Part shown: piece by piece, positions 18,372 to 26,997 of the stretch
How the letters are laid out: every line of letters starts with the position of its first letter
Position numbering within the stretch: position 1 is the stretch's first letter
Source of the DNA: Pseudomaricurvus hydrocarbonicus
GTDB lineage: Bacteria > Pseudomonadota > Gammaproteobacteria > Pseudomonadales > Cellvibrionaceae
Direction: 5' to 3'
NCBI RefSeq assembly: GCF_011602365.1
Contig: NZ_JAAONZ010000016.1
Location: 1-64,000, forward strand
Length of the DNA: 64,000 nt
The notes under the pieces: model-generated
What the model saw: the letters and a program-made list of their open reading frames with translations, nothing else
Database searches by the model: none
What the model was told of the DNA's origin: nothing
Made by a program: the position numbers and the translations under genes

Positions 18372-19457
18372 TCAGTTCATGATTTCACTCATGATCGACT
18401 TTACTTTAACAAGCACATTACCAGCGTTGGGATTTCCGTTACTTTCTTGAGTTTCCACCCACTTAGCTTGCACCTCTTCATATTTTGTTGCTTCTTTCAA
18501 ATGTTCAATTTCATCAGAATTGAGTATCCGAACTTTGGCACCTGCACGTCTTAATGCATCAATCTGGGCCTCAAAACTATCATCCATCACAGCCCCAAGA
18601 GATTGGGAGGATATTTCAACAGCGCGATGAATGGCGTCCTTGTCTTCTTGGGTTAGGCTATCCCACACATCGTCATTCATCGTCAAAGGATAGATATGCC
18701 CCAACCACAAAGCTTTCGAAACCAGTATATTTGGCGCAACATCATGTACATTAAGAAAATAGCCACTATCCACGTTCACCATGAGGCCATCAAGAGTCTT
18801 TGCTTTCATGGCTTCGTAGATTTCGGGCCCCCAGTGCATGGTGACGGGTGTCGCGCCCACATTCTTTAGGAAATCCAGATGCCAAAAACTTGCAGAACGC
18901 CATTTTGCACCGGCGATACCATCAAGATGATCTAGTGGCGAAGCGCTATAGAACGCGACTGGGTATCCGGTCCCAAAGAATATCGGAACGATATTGTTTT
19001 GCTTCAGCTCCGCAGTGAAGGCCGGTATCTCGTTATACACCCGATGAAAAAAGTTGATTTGGCTGTTTGCAGTTGGTCCGACCGGAAAGCTCTTGAATAT
19101 TTGGTGCAGTGGCAGTTCTTTGGCTGTGTATTCAGGCACCGTCGTCGCCATATCAGTAACTCCGTTACTGACTGCATTTAATGCATCATAGGCCGCCGCG
19201 ATTTCGCCGTTCCAGTGTGCATCTATCTTCAGCCTCCCACTTGATTCCCTCTCAATCGCAGGGAAAAGAACATCTTTGAGAAACCGCGTACGCATCCGGT
19301 CAGACGGCTGATGATCACTGAATGTAAGAACGCGTGGGGACGGCGAATTCACTTGGGCAACAACTCCTGCCGCCATGACTGCTGCACCGATGATTGCGCC
19401 CAGAAACGCTTTGCGGGCTATACCTATTTTAAATATAGGTTTGTTATATTCATTCAT
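18372..19457 (-). CDS. TRAP transporter substrate-binding protein, DctP type
   Basis: 361 residues. Signal region ARKAFLGAIIGAAVMAAGVVAQ, then a DctP/TRAP-type periplasmic binding protein: LTFSDHQPSDRMRTRFLKD, GRLKIDAHWNGEIA, then AGAKWRSASFWHLDFLKNVGATPVTMHWGPEIYEAMKAKTLDGLM, the ligand-binding lobe with the conserved Arg. It would deliver a carboxylated ligand to a DctQM permease, but no dctQ or dctM gene is adjacent. It therefore either shares a distant permease or acts as a sensor or is a leftover. A broken divergent TetR gene lies 145 bases away. Confidence 0.85.
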   Translation of the reverse strand: MNEYNKPIFKIGIARKAFLGAIIGAAVMAAGVVAQVNSPSPRVLTFSDHQPSDRMRTRFLKDVLFPAIERESSGRLKIDAHWNGEIAAAYDALNAVSNGVTDMATTVPEYTAKELPLHQIFKSFPVGPTANSQINFFHRVYNEIPAFTAELKQNNIVPIFFGTGYPVAFYSASPLDHLDGIAGAKWRSASFWHLDFLKNVGATPVTMHWGPEIYEAMKAKTLDGLMVNVDSGYFLNVHDVAPNILVSKALWLGHIYPLTMNDDVWDSLTQEDKDAIHRAVEISSQSLGAVMDDSFEAQIDALRRAGAKVRILNSDEIEHLKEATKYEEVQAKWVETQESNGNPNAGNVLVKVKSIMSEIMN

Positions 19458-19602
19458 ACGTAATTTTCTCCACTTGATGCTTAAGTGATCTGACCCGTCA
19501 GGCTGAGGGCTTAACCTTGATATTTATGTCAATAGAGCGTAATTTGACCAAAACTACATGAACCAAATGTACTGAAGAATCAATCAGTTTGGAATTCGCA
19601 TA

Positions 19603-20252
19603 TTGAAAACATCTGTTCCACAACGGCTAAACCCTAGAAAAGAGCCCGCCCAGACGCGATCAAGAGTCACTGTAGACGCCATCCACACAGCAACTATTCA
19701 GGTTTTGCTGGCAGATGAGCTGACTAGCCTTACAACAACGCGGGTTGCCGAACGTGCAGGTGTCTCTGTTGGCACTCTTTATCAATACTTTCCTAATAAA
19801 GAGGCACTGCTCTATGCAGTTTTGCTGAACCACTTCGAACGACTGGCTGAGGCTTTGAGCGCATTAACACCTCCGTTCCCAGACTGCCACTCTGCGAGCG
19901 GGCAGATCAGCTCGTCGACACCTATGTTGGGGTAAAGATGTCAAATCCTGAAGCAACAGCTGTACTTTATAGAGTCGCAGGCACCATCAATCAGGCGAAG
20001 CTGTCCACCGGAATTTACAAGCGACTAGAGAGCGTAGTAGTTAGGGTATTAGAAAGTGCTTCCGACGCATCGTTTAGCGATCCTGCAAGAGTAGCTTTCA
20101 CCTTGCTATCTGCTTTGGCAGGGTTATCGCGTAGCAGCTTTGGCCAAATTCATTCAGATAGCAGGCTACTGCAAAGATTTCGCGAGGAATCACGCTTGCT
20201 TGTGCACGCTTACCTCAAGGCGTCAGCAGATGTCTTAAGTACAGGGAAATAG
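19603..20252 (+). pseudogene. TetR/AcrR regulator split by a frameshift
   Basis: The first part (TTG start at 19603) holds the HTH TTTRVAERAGVSVGTLYQYFPNKEALL, then runs out of frame to a stop near 19935. The second part reads ERADQLVDTYVGVKMSNPEATAVLYRV and on to LKASADVLSTGK, the expected ligand domain. The two lie in different frames and join around 19885-19905, so a single indel has split one gene of about 215 codons. The DNA-binding part might still be made. It faces away from the DctP gene, which it probably once regulated. Confidence 0.8.
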
Positions 20253-20345
20253 GGCTGCACATTGAAAAAGATCTCTACCTAGGGAAACTGGGGTAAGTTT
20301 GATCAACGACAATTCACGACAGAAACTAATCTTAAGCATCTGTAA

Positions 20346-20558
20346 AATCCATTAGGGTCTCTCCAGTATCTGAATATTAAACAACTCTTTGCCAGAAAAC
20401 GTGGTCATAGAGTTGGATTAGATCGAGCTGTACAGTTGTCAGGCCTTAAATCCCAAGGGCGGCATCACTCCGGATTGGATGATGCTAAAAATATTGCTCA
20501 GCTGATTGCTCATGATGAAGTTTTGAGGGAAGAGGTGTTGGTCAGGGCAGGCTCATAA
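20346..20558 (+). pseudogene. DEDDh 3'-5' exonuclease, C-terminal fragment
   Basis: After a stop, one frame reads LNIKQLFARKRGHRVGLDRA, then GLKSQGRHHSGLDDAKNIAQL and a normal end. GRHHSGLDDAKNIA is the ExoIII motif (H..D) of ERI-1/KapD-type DEDDh exonucleases. The ExoI and ExoII motifs and any start codon are missing, so this is a 70-codon tail. Gene loss at this spot adjoins the recombinase, as expected at an integration boundary. Confidence 0.7.
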
Positions 20559-20575
20559 TCCTCTTCAAAAAATTT

Positions 20576-20609
20576 AATATATCCGATATATTGTTATATC
20601 GGATATATT
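20576..20609. repeat. 15-bp perfect AT-rich inverted repeat at the recombinase 3' end
   Basis: Arms AATATATCCGATATA and TATATCGGATATATT with a TTGT loop, ending one base before the recombinase stop codon. It could be a terminator-like hairpin, or a crossover/binding site for the recombinase. Confidence 0.75.
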
Positions 20610-20610
20610 C

Positions 20611-21840
20611 TCAGATTTTATGTTTCGACGCGGTTAACGCTCTCTCTCGATTATCGGAATCAACATACAGTTCATCAGTCGTACGAATGCTGCCATGCCC
20701 AAGATCCGCTTGAACATGTTGCAGAGGTCTATTCGCTGCGACTTCCATGGAAGCACCTGTGTGCCTTAGCCAGTGAGTGGTGGCAGCTTTTAACTCTCGA
20801 GCATCTTCTAGAAAGCCTTCTTCAGTTAACTGATTTACTGCTACAGAAAAAGCAATTTCGACCAGATTCCGAATCTGTCGTGATCGTAACCCCGATCTCC
20901 CGTTTAAGGCGGGAATCAACAATGAATCATCATCAGGGGAGGGGAGACCCAGTAAACCCAAGGCCTGTCGGTAACGCTCCAGGTAGTTCAGATAATCGCT
21001 GGAAATCGAGACATCGCGCTCTTTATTGCCTTTTCCAAATGCCTTAAACCACCAATTACCTTCATGATCCCTCCAGAAGTGATTCATAACAGGGGTCCAA
21101 CGTTCTCGATTCGATAATTCAGATATCCGCAATTTCAGTGATTTCAAGGAAGCAATAATAAACAGCGTGCGCTCATGAATTGGATCTGAAATAGCCAAGC
21201 GCTCTGACGTGTCCAGCAGTGTTTGCCATTGTAACTCGGACAGCCGTTTGGGCTTTTTTATAGCCGCATTATCAATTAAATACTTGCAGTTTTTCTTAAC
21301 GACAGAAACTGGATTACCCAATGCGTAGTCTTCCTCCATCAAATACTGGAAGTAAACGCTTAAATTTGAATAAAGGCCCTGGAGGCTTTTGTTATTAAGT
21401 CGGCCGGACCCGCTGGCAATTTTACGAAATGGGCGCCAGAGTGGATTAGGTAGTCTTAATCCGTCTTTGTCCAAAAAGCGTCGATGTGTGGTTTCAGCTA
21501 CCCAGTCAGCAGGTGGCTTCATGACAAAATCAATGAAGTCTTCCAGATCCTGACGTCTCAGCTCAGCGACTGATTTCTTTTGAATTAACCAAGCCCAAAG
21601 CAGTAAACGCTCTGCATCTCCACGGAATTTATCGTATGTCTCTGTACTTTTTCGGCTATAACTGGTGAGAAACGCTTTGGTATGGCGATAATCATCCAGG
21701 GCATTTGTGATAGCCAGGTCAGTGACAAAAGCCTCAACGTCGGGGCTTACAGATGAAAACTGTTGATGTTTACTGAGACGAGTAAAGTGTAGGGCGGAAT
21801 CAAAGAGTGGAATCCCAGGGAATTTCTTCGTGTCTGACAT
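20611..21840 (-). CDS. Tyrosine recombinase / integrase
   Basis: 409 residues. An N-terminal SAM-like DNA-binding domain is followed by the catalytic domain. Visible catalytic residues are Arg in LKLRISELSNRERW, the HxxR block HWLRHTGAS, the LGHGSIRTT His, and the nucleophile Tyr in ELYVDSD. The length and the FIIASLKSLKLRISEL pattern fit large chromosomal or transposon-borne recombinases rather than XerC/D. No partner recombinases are next to it. It is bracketed by a 15-bp perfect inverted repeat at its 3' end and a 22-bp one upstream, with an exonuclease scrap beyond, consistent with a small integrative element or its remnant. Confidence 0.88.
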   Translation of the reverse strand: MSDTKKFPGIPLFDSALHFTRLSKHQQFSSVSPDVEAFVTDLAITNALDDYRHTKAFLTSYSRKSTETYDKFRGDAERLLLWAWLIQKKSVAELRRQDLEDFIDFVMKPPADWVAETTHRRFLDKDGLRLPNPLWRPFRKIASGSGRLNNKSLQGLYSNLSVYFQYLMEEDYALGNPVSVVKKNCKYLIDNAAIKKPKRLSELQWQTLLDTSERLAISDPIHERTLFIIASLKSLKLRISELSNRERWTPVMNHFWRDHEGNWWFKAFGKGNKERDVSISSDYLNYLERYRQALGLLGLPSPDDDSLLIPALNGRSGLRSRQIRNLVEIAFSVAVNQLTEEGFLEDARELKAATTHWLRHTGASMEVAANRPLQHVQADLGHGSIRTTDELYVDSDNRERALTASKHKI

Positions 21841-21884
21841 TGCTTAGAACCCCAAAAGTAATGGATTTGAGGACTATATCAAGC

Positions 21885-21932
21885 CCCGCCCCCCATTACC
21901 AGTAGTAGACACTACTGGTAATGGGGGGCGGG
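21885..21932. repeat. 22-bp perfect inverted repeat upstream of the recombinase
   Basis: Two 22-base arms (21885-21906 and 21911-21932) are exact reverse complements around the loop AGAC. The outer part is very GC-rich (a CCCGCC-type block) and the inner part is ATTACCAGTAGT. It starts 44 bases before the recombinase start codon, in its promoter or leader. Possible roles: autoregulatory operator, recombination site or RNA hairpin. The rest of the 282-base gap shows no gene. Confidence 0.8.
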
Positions 21933-22122
21933 TTATTGCTATTTTTTAACACGTAAATCGCCAAGTAGGGTGAATTACGAAATTTGCCCTAAAACCTGTG
22001 CAAACCCTTGTAACATATTGATTTATTTGGGTTTACGTCTTAAAAAACTTTCAGCTCCGCATGCAACCGCACCAGTCACCTCGATCATAAATTACAGTAG
22101 AAGCTGACGAGCACTGGCAATA

Positions 22123-23661
22123 TCAAGTTAAGGCAGAAGGCATAAGCCGCGCAGGAACGTGCAGGGTATTGAAAGTATCAGCAGGTAAATCTGCACGAAG
22201 GATTTTGTCGCCTATTTTTACTCTGACCGGTAATACTTCGGCCATCTCATTTTGTATAACCAGAACTATCGACTTGTCCGGATTTTGAAAGGCCAACTGA
22301 TTTTCAAACCCCAAAAAGCTGGTGGCCGGCAAAAATCTGGCTCCTCGGCTGATGAACTGGCTGAAATGCTTCATCAAATAATATTCGTGATTAAACTGGT
22401 AGCTGCGAGCCTCAGGATCAATGGTCACCAGTGAATTCTGCGGCCAGCCCCAAGTGCTGAATGGATCGGTGGTAAGCGCGATATTCCAGTAGTGATAGGC
22501 GCTGGCGCCATGCTGGAGATACGTTTTGATCATATCCCACGCGTAGTGAGTATAGTGCCAGTCATTAGCCCCCGTGCCACATTCATGCTCGGTACCCCAG
22601 ATGGCCAACTTGGGGTGTCGCTTGGCGATAAAGGGTAGCGCTCCCCTGCCCGCCCATTGCACGCCGACCCCCTTAATCACCCGCTCTGCTTGCGGAACCG
22701 CCAAAATTTGATCCACTAAATAGGGGTTATCACGCTCCAGTGTGCCCAGCAACACGTCGACATTGACCTTATCCATCTCTGCGCCCAGATAAGGGATAAA
22801 TCGAGCCAGGCCCTCAGGCGTCCAGCAGCAACTGGGAAACGGTTGCGCCGAGTTGAATTCGTTTTGTGGCATTACGGCACACAATGGAATTCCGGCTTTT
22901 TGATATTCCTCGACATATCGGCGGAAATAACGTGCATAGGCTTCAAAGTAGGTTTTTTCCTGAATAAAATAATCGTTACCCTCGCTGCCAAGCTGATCAG
23001 GTTGAATACCGTTCGAAGGTTGCCCTGGCCAAGCAGGTGCCATTGCATAGTGTCGATTGGTTTTCATCCATGTTGGAGGGCTCCAGGGAGAGGCCCATAT
23101 TTTAAGATCAGGCTGATATTGCATCGCCGACCGAATGTAGGGAATCAAGCTCGTTCGATCGTTTTCAATACTGAAATTTTCCAGTAAAAAATCCCCGGGA
23201 GTTTCGTCATAGCTGTACCAGCCCAGGGCAAAATCACTGGCTCCCATCGGCGTTCTGGCAATATTAAAATTCGCCCCCGTGTCGGGCGAGAAAATCGCAC
23301 GGAGGATTTCCTGTTGCATATCATGGGGTAAGCTGGAAATACCCTGCCAACCTTTTTCACTGAACGCACCGCCAAAACCCACCATGGTCTGTTTGGGGTC
23401 GTTCAGCTGAATTTGCAGATCGTAACTGAAGAGATCTGAGCTGTCATTCGGGCCCAGCTCGGCGTGATGCAGCGCAGTCCATGGTCTTGTCCTGGACGTT
23501 GATAGCCAACGAATAGCACTGGTTTGACCGCTTGATTTTTTCGTGCCGGACCAGACGGGTACAGAAGCACTGGGCACCTTATCCGCCAGCAGATGGGAGC
23601 TCGCTGTCGCGCTCGCGATAGCACCCACCGTCGTCAAAAATCGTCTTCTATCCATTGCCAT
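22123..23661 (-). CDS. Glycoside hydrolase family 30 enzyme, Tat-exported
   Basis: 512 residues. It has a twin-arginine signal (DRRRFLTTVGAIASATASSHLLA) and a GH30 TIM barrel with a side beta-domain. Visible are MVGFGGAFSEKGW, the LKIWASPWSPPTWMKTN motif, the acid/base Glu in MPQNEFNSAQ and the nucleophile Glu in LAIWGTEHECG. GH30 enzymes act on beta-glucosyl, beta-1,6-glucan, beta-1,6-galactan or xylan substrates; subfamily assignment needs alignment. Start at the first Met with AGAGG upstream, though the second Met (MDRRRF) is also possible. Last gene of a minus-strand glycan operon, 53 bases after the GH51 gene. Confidence 0.9.
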   Translation of the reverse strand: MAMDRRRFLTTVGAIASATASSHLLADKVPSASVPVWSGTKKSSGQTSAIRWLSTSRTRPWTALHHAELGPNDSSDLFSYDLQIQLNDPKQTMVGFGGAFSEKGWQGISSLPHDMQQEILRAIFSPDTGANFNIARTPMGASDFALGWYSYDETPGDFLLENFSIENDRTSLIPYIRSAMQYQPDLKIWASPWSPPTWMKTNRHYAMAPAWPGQPSNGIQPDQLGSEGNDYFIQEKTYFEAYARYFRRYVEEYQKAGIPLCAVMPQNEFNSAQPFPSCCWTPEGLARFIPYLGAEMDKVNVDVLLGTLERDNPYLVDQILAVPQAERVIKGVGVQWAGRGALPFIAKRHPKLAIWGTEHECGTGANDWHYTHYAWDMIKTYLQHGASAYHYWNIALTTDPFSTWGWPQNSLVTIDPEARSYQFNHEYYLMKHFSQFISRGARFLPATSFLGFENQLAFQNPDKSIVLVIQNEMAEVLPVRVKIGDKILRADLPADTFNTLHVPARLMPSALT

Positions 23662-23714
23662 GGTTGCCGCCTCTTTCGTTTTTCTGGAATCACTTACGCT
23701 AAAACAAGCACTCG

Positions 23715-25307
23715 TTACTGCAGCGTCAAAACCACCACGGATTTCGACGGCACACTTGCCTTTAAGTGCTCGCCGACAACTGAGGCCGCGTCAAAAACAT
23801 GAGGCATAATCTGTTCCTGCTCGCCGGGTATATTGTGTGCGTCTAATGCGGCATGGGTCAGAATCGTCCCCTCCGTCACCGTCAATACGTTGCCAAGATC
23901 AAGTTCCAATGTGTAATTCTGATCCAGTGATAGATTGGCAATGCCTACATGAATTCTTCCGTCTTTCCCTGTAGCCGCAGTAACACTCACGGCGGGATAA
24001 CGCTTGCCTTTGTGTTTAATCATAGGCACTTTTATATCGACCGGAATAAAATTGGCATCCTGAAACGGCACATACATTTTGAATACATAGTAGGTCGGCG
24101 TTTTCGCCATTTTTTCGCCATCGGTCAGCAGCATGGCCTGTAATACATTGACCGTCTGGGCGATATTCGCCATGCGCACACGATCCGTGTGACGGTGAAA
24201 AATATTCAGCGTGGTGGCCGCAACCAACGCATCGCGCAAAGTGTTTTGCTGATACAGAAAGCCTGGCTCAGTACCCTCTTCCACGTCATACCAGGTCCCC
24301 CACTCGTCAACATAGAGTCCGATACGTTTTTCAGGATCCTGCTGGTCCATAACCTCAATGTGAGCTTGCAATACCTCCTCCATGCGGTTGGCCTGAAACA
24401 GAATTTCATGCCATTGATCAAGCGAGAAACCAGTAGCCTTGGCTTCGTTACGCTTTGGCCAGTCCCCTTCAAACAGGGTATAGAAGTGTAGCGAGATAGC
24501 ATCCATGGCCATGGCTGCGTTGGTCATGACAACTTTGGTCCACTGGGTATCCAAATTGTTAGCACCGGAGGCAACCCGCAGGGCGTTGTTATCGTTATTA
24601 TCGTGAAAACCAAAACCATTCTTGTGAAAGAAAGCAGAGAAGCGGCGCAATTCGTTAGCATAATACTCCGGCGTCATCGTACCTCCGCAACCCCAGCTTT
24701 CATTGCCAATACCGATAAAATCGACCTTAAAAGGTTCCTCTCGTCCGTTGGCGCGCCGTTGATTGGCAATGGTATCGGCATCATCAGAAGTCAAATATTC
24801 TATCCACTCACGCATTTCCGTAGGTGTGGAGGATGCAACGTTGACGGAAATATAGGCATCGGAACCGATCATCTGGGCAAAATCAAAAAATTCGTGAGTA
24901 CCAAAGGCATTACTTTCAAGGCCCCCCCCCCACCAATTATTTTTGCGCACCGGGCGCTGGTCTCTGGGGCCAATACCATCACGCCAGTGATATTCATCGG
25001 CGAAACAGCCGCCGGGCCAGCGCACCACCGGCACTTTGATGTCTTTGAGTGCAGCCACTACATCCTTGCGAATGCCACGAACATTGGGGATATCAGACTC
25101 AGGCCCGACCCAGATACCGTCATAGATACTCGCGCCCAGGTGCTCACTGAACTGGCCGTAGATATGGCGGGAAATAGTTGCACCGGGATGATCCGTCGCC
25201 ATTGCGCCTTTCAAAGTGATTTCTGCATGGACAGCGCTACCGACTAACAGCAATGGCAACAGCCATTTGGCCAGCTTCGAACGCTCATTGGTATTATTAA
25301 AACTCAT
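23715..25307 (-). CDS. Alpha-L-arabinofuranosidase, GH51
   Basis: 530 residues with a signal peptide (LLPLLLVGSAVHAE). The motifs VVRWPGGCFADEYHWRDGIGP, the acid/base Glu in GIGNESWGCGG and the nucleophile Glu in YVDEWGTWY are diagnostic of GH51. It removes terminal L-arabinofuranose from arabinan, arabinoxylan or arabinogalactan, here in the periplasm. A run of ten C on the plus strand (24922-24931, coding Gly in WWGGGLESN) makes this gene prone to slippage or read error; the frame is intact as given. It sits between the DUF1593 and GH30 genes. Confidence 0.93.
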   Translation of the reverse strand: MSFNNTNERSKLAKWLLPLLLVGSAVHAEITLKGAMATDHPGATISRHIYGQFSEHLGASIYDGIWVGPESDIPNVRGIRKDVVAALKDIKVPVVRWPGGCFADEYHWRDGIGPRDQRPVRKNNWWGGGLESNAFGTHEFFDFAQMIGSDAYISVNVASSTPTEMREWIEYLTSDDADTIANQRRANGREEPFKVDFIGIGNESWGCGGTMTPEYYANELRRFSAFFHKNGFGFHDNNDNNALRVASGANNLDTQWTKVVMTNAAMAMDAISLHFYTLFEGDWPKRNEAKATGFSLDQWHEILFQANRMEEVLQAHIEVMDQQDPEKRIGLYVDEWGTWYDVEEGTEPGFLYQQNTLRDALVAATTLNIFHRHTDRVRMANIAQTVNVLQAMLLTDGEKMAKTPTYYVFKMYVPFQDANFIPVDIKVPMIKHKGKRYPAVSVTAATGKDGRIHVGIANLSLDQNYTLELDLGNVLTVTEGTILTHAALDAHNIPGEQEQIMPHVFDAASVVGEHLKASVPSKSVVVLTLQ

Positions 25308-25371
25308 AAGTATTCACCTTGTTATTGTATAGCTGTAGTGTGCTGACAGGCCGTGGATCAATGACTTGCGA

Positions 25372-26940
25372 TCACTGCCTGTCCTTGGCCGTAACGTGAA
25401 TAATCACTCTACGATAGCGGGTAAGCGCCGGTGTTCCGGAATCGGTAACGGCAAGAATTACGTGTGCGACACCTCCCTGGCAAGAGACCCATTGCGCAAT
25501 CCAGGCATCGCGGCAGGCTTGAGTCACGGTCAGCGTTGCCTGCGGCTGATTCGCGTTGTGTATCGCGAGCTCTGCTAACCCCTGCCCCTGCACATACCCC
25601 GCTTCAGGGTAATGAAACCAGGTGAAGCTCAAGGGCTGACCATCAGGGTCGATGCTGTCTGAAGCATCCAGCGTAATCACGTCACCGACCTTGGCCTCGA
25701 TCATCATGGGTTTAGAGCTCTGTTGACCGTTAAGCTGAATCTGCGGCGGATGATTGGCTGCATCGAAGTTTTGCAAAGTCCAATCCATACGGGTAGCAAA
25801 ATCATGTTGAAAAGCTTCGCGCCAGCGCCAGATCGTCGCCTGATCCGACAGATGCAGTTTGCCATCGATACCCTTGACCTGATCCTGAGATGTCACCCGA
25901 AAAAACAAATCCCCGCCCTGAGTCCAGATAGCATGACTCTCACCATAGGGCTGACGCAACAGGTAACGACCGCCCCACCCCCCCCAGGCAGGATTGCGAT
26001 AGCTTTCCAGCCCGTTACCCAACAGGTTAAGAAAAGCCGGCGTGTCACCTTCCATAATAAACAGATAGGAGGGATACAGTTTTCCATAACTTCCCTTGGA
26101 GCGAATGTTGTCCTGCAACCACTCATTGGTGATTAAGGAGGTATCCGCCCCGGCGCCATTGCGGTAAAAAAGATCACCGCTGATGCCCGTCCAGCTGGCA
26201 TACACATATTCGCCACCGTCGGCAGAGGACGGCTTTACCACATAAAACAGCTGCGGAAATTGTGTGCGGATCCAGGGACCGGCATCGTCCTGATCGGAAA
26301 TGGAATAGACGCGTAGTTTAGCGACAAACGACTGAAGTTCGACCTCGTTGCGGGTTTCGCGAATATGCAATAGCGCCTGAGCTAGAGTATTTGCCCCACC
26401 CCAGATGGAAATCCACAGCGGTCTGTCATCGGGCCGATCAGCCGCCGCGATGATCGCCATCGCCCCGGCTGAAGTCTGCCCTCTGGCAACGGCTGATAAA
26501 CCATAGCCCGGCTGGCCCGCACTCACCTTCGATGCCAGGTAAGAGGCCTCGGGCCAACCTTCGGCGTGCAGCATCAGGTTGGCTCGCACTTGGGCGTATC
26601 CTGCAATAATCTTGTGAATGGTTTGCGGATTAGTGCGGTCTTTCAACCAGGTAGAGGTGGTGGCAATCAACCCTTCGATATCAATTTCGTTGGCGTAGAG
26701 CAACAGCCGCACCATCGACATCTGATCATCCGGTTCATTGCCCATGTCCGTAAGGACCAGCACCCGTGGCTTGCCCGTTGATTGATCGACATAGGCAGCA
26801 TCCAGATAATTGGAAGATGTTTTAATGTCGAATGTGAGTTGCGGGTTCTGCATCTCATCGGCCTGCGCTGTACCCCCAAATAAACAAGCAACGAGAGTAG
26901 CAATCAGCAGTAGCAACTGATCAATGTCTTTAGTGTTCAT
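25372..26940 (-). CDS. Secreted DUF1593 nucleoside-hydrolase-like protein
   Basis: 522 residues with a signal peptide (LLLIATLVACLFGGTAQA). The N-terminal domain carries KPRVLVLTDMGNEPDDQMSMVRLLLY, the Asp-rich metal site of inosine-uridine-hydrolase-like folds as in DUF1593. A C-terminal Ig/cadherin-like domain (VGDVITLDASDSIDPDGQPLSFTW) follows. Such proteins recur in plant-polysaccharide loci, where a ribofuranoside- or arabinofuranoside-like hydrolase role is suspected. Its place between GH42 and GH51 fits a furanoside substrate. An eight-C tract at 25978-25985 is another slippage-prone spot. Confidence 0.85.
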   Translation of the reverse strand: MNTKDIDQLLLLIATLVACLFGGTAQADEMQNPQLTFDIKTSSNYLDAAYVDQSTGKPRVLVLTDMGNEPDDQMSMVRLLLYANEIDIEGLIATTSTWLKDRTNPQTIHKIIAGYAQVRANLMLHAEGWPEASYLASKVSAGQPGYGLSAVARGQTSAGAMAIIAAADRPDDRPLWISIWGGANTLAQALLHIRETRNEVELQSFVAKLRVYSISDQDDAGPWIRTQFPQLFYVVKPSSADGGEYVYASWTGISGDLFYRNGAGADTSLITNEWLQDNIRSKGSYGKLYPSYLFIMEGDTPAFLNLLGNGLESYRNPAWGGWGGRYLLRQPYGESHAIWTQGGDLFFRVTSQDQVKGIDGKLHLSDQATIWRWREAFQHDFATRMDWTLQNFDAANHPPQIQLNGQQSSKPMMIEAKVGDVITLDASDSIDPDGQPLSFTWFHYPEAGYVQGQGLAELAIHNANQPQATLTVTQACRDAWIAQWVSCQGGVAHVILAVTDSGTPALTRYRRVIIHVTAKDRQ

Positions 26941-26997
26941 ATTCGAGCCTGATTATTCTGCGTTTTGGTTGAATCGAATTAGGAAACATTTAGCCTG

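Noticed and set aside
24603-25247. 214-codon plus-strand frame opposite GH51
   Set aside because: Antisense shadow of a gene with clear catalytic motifs.
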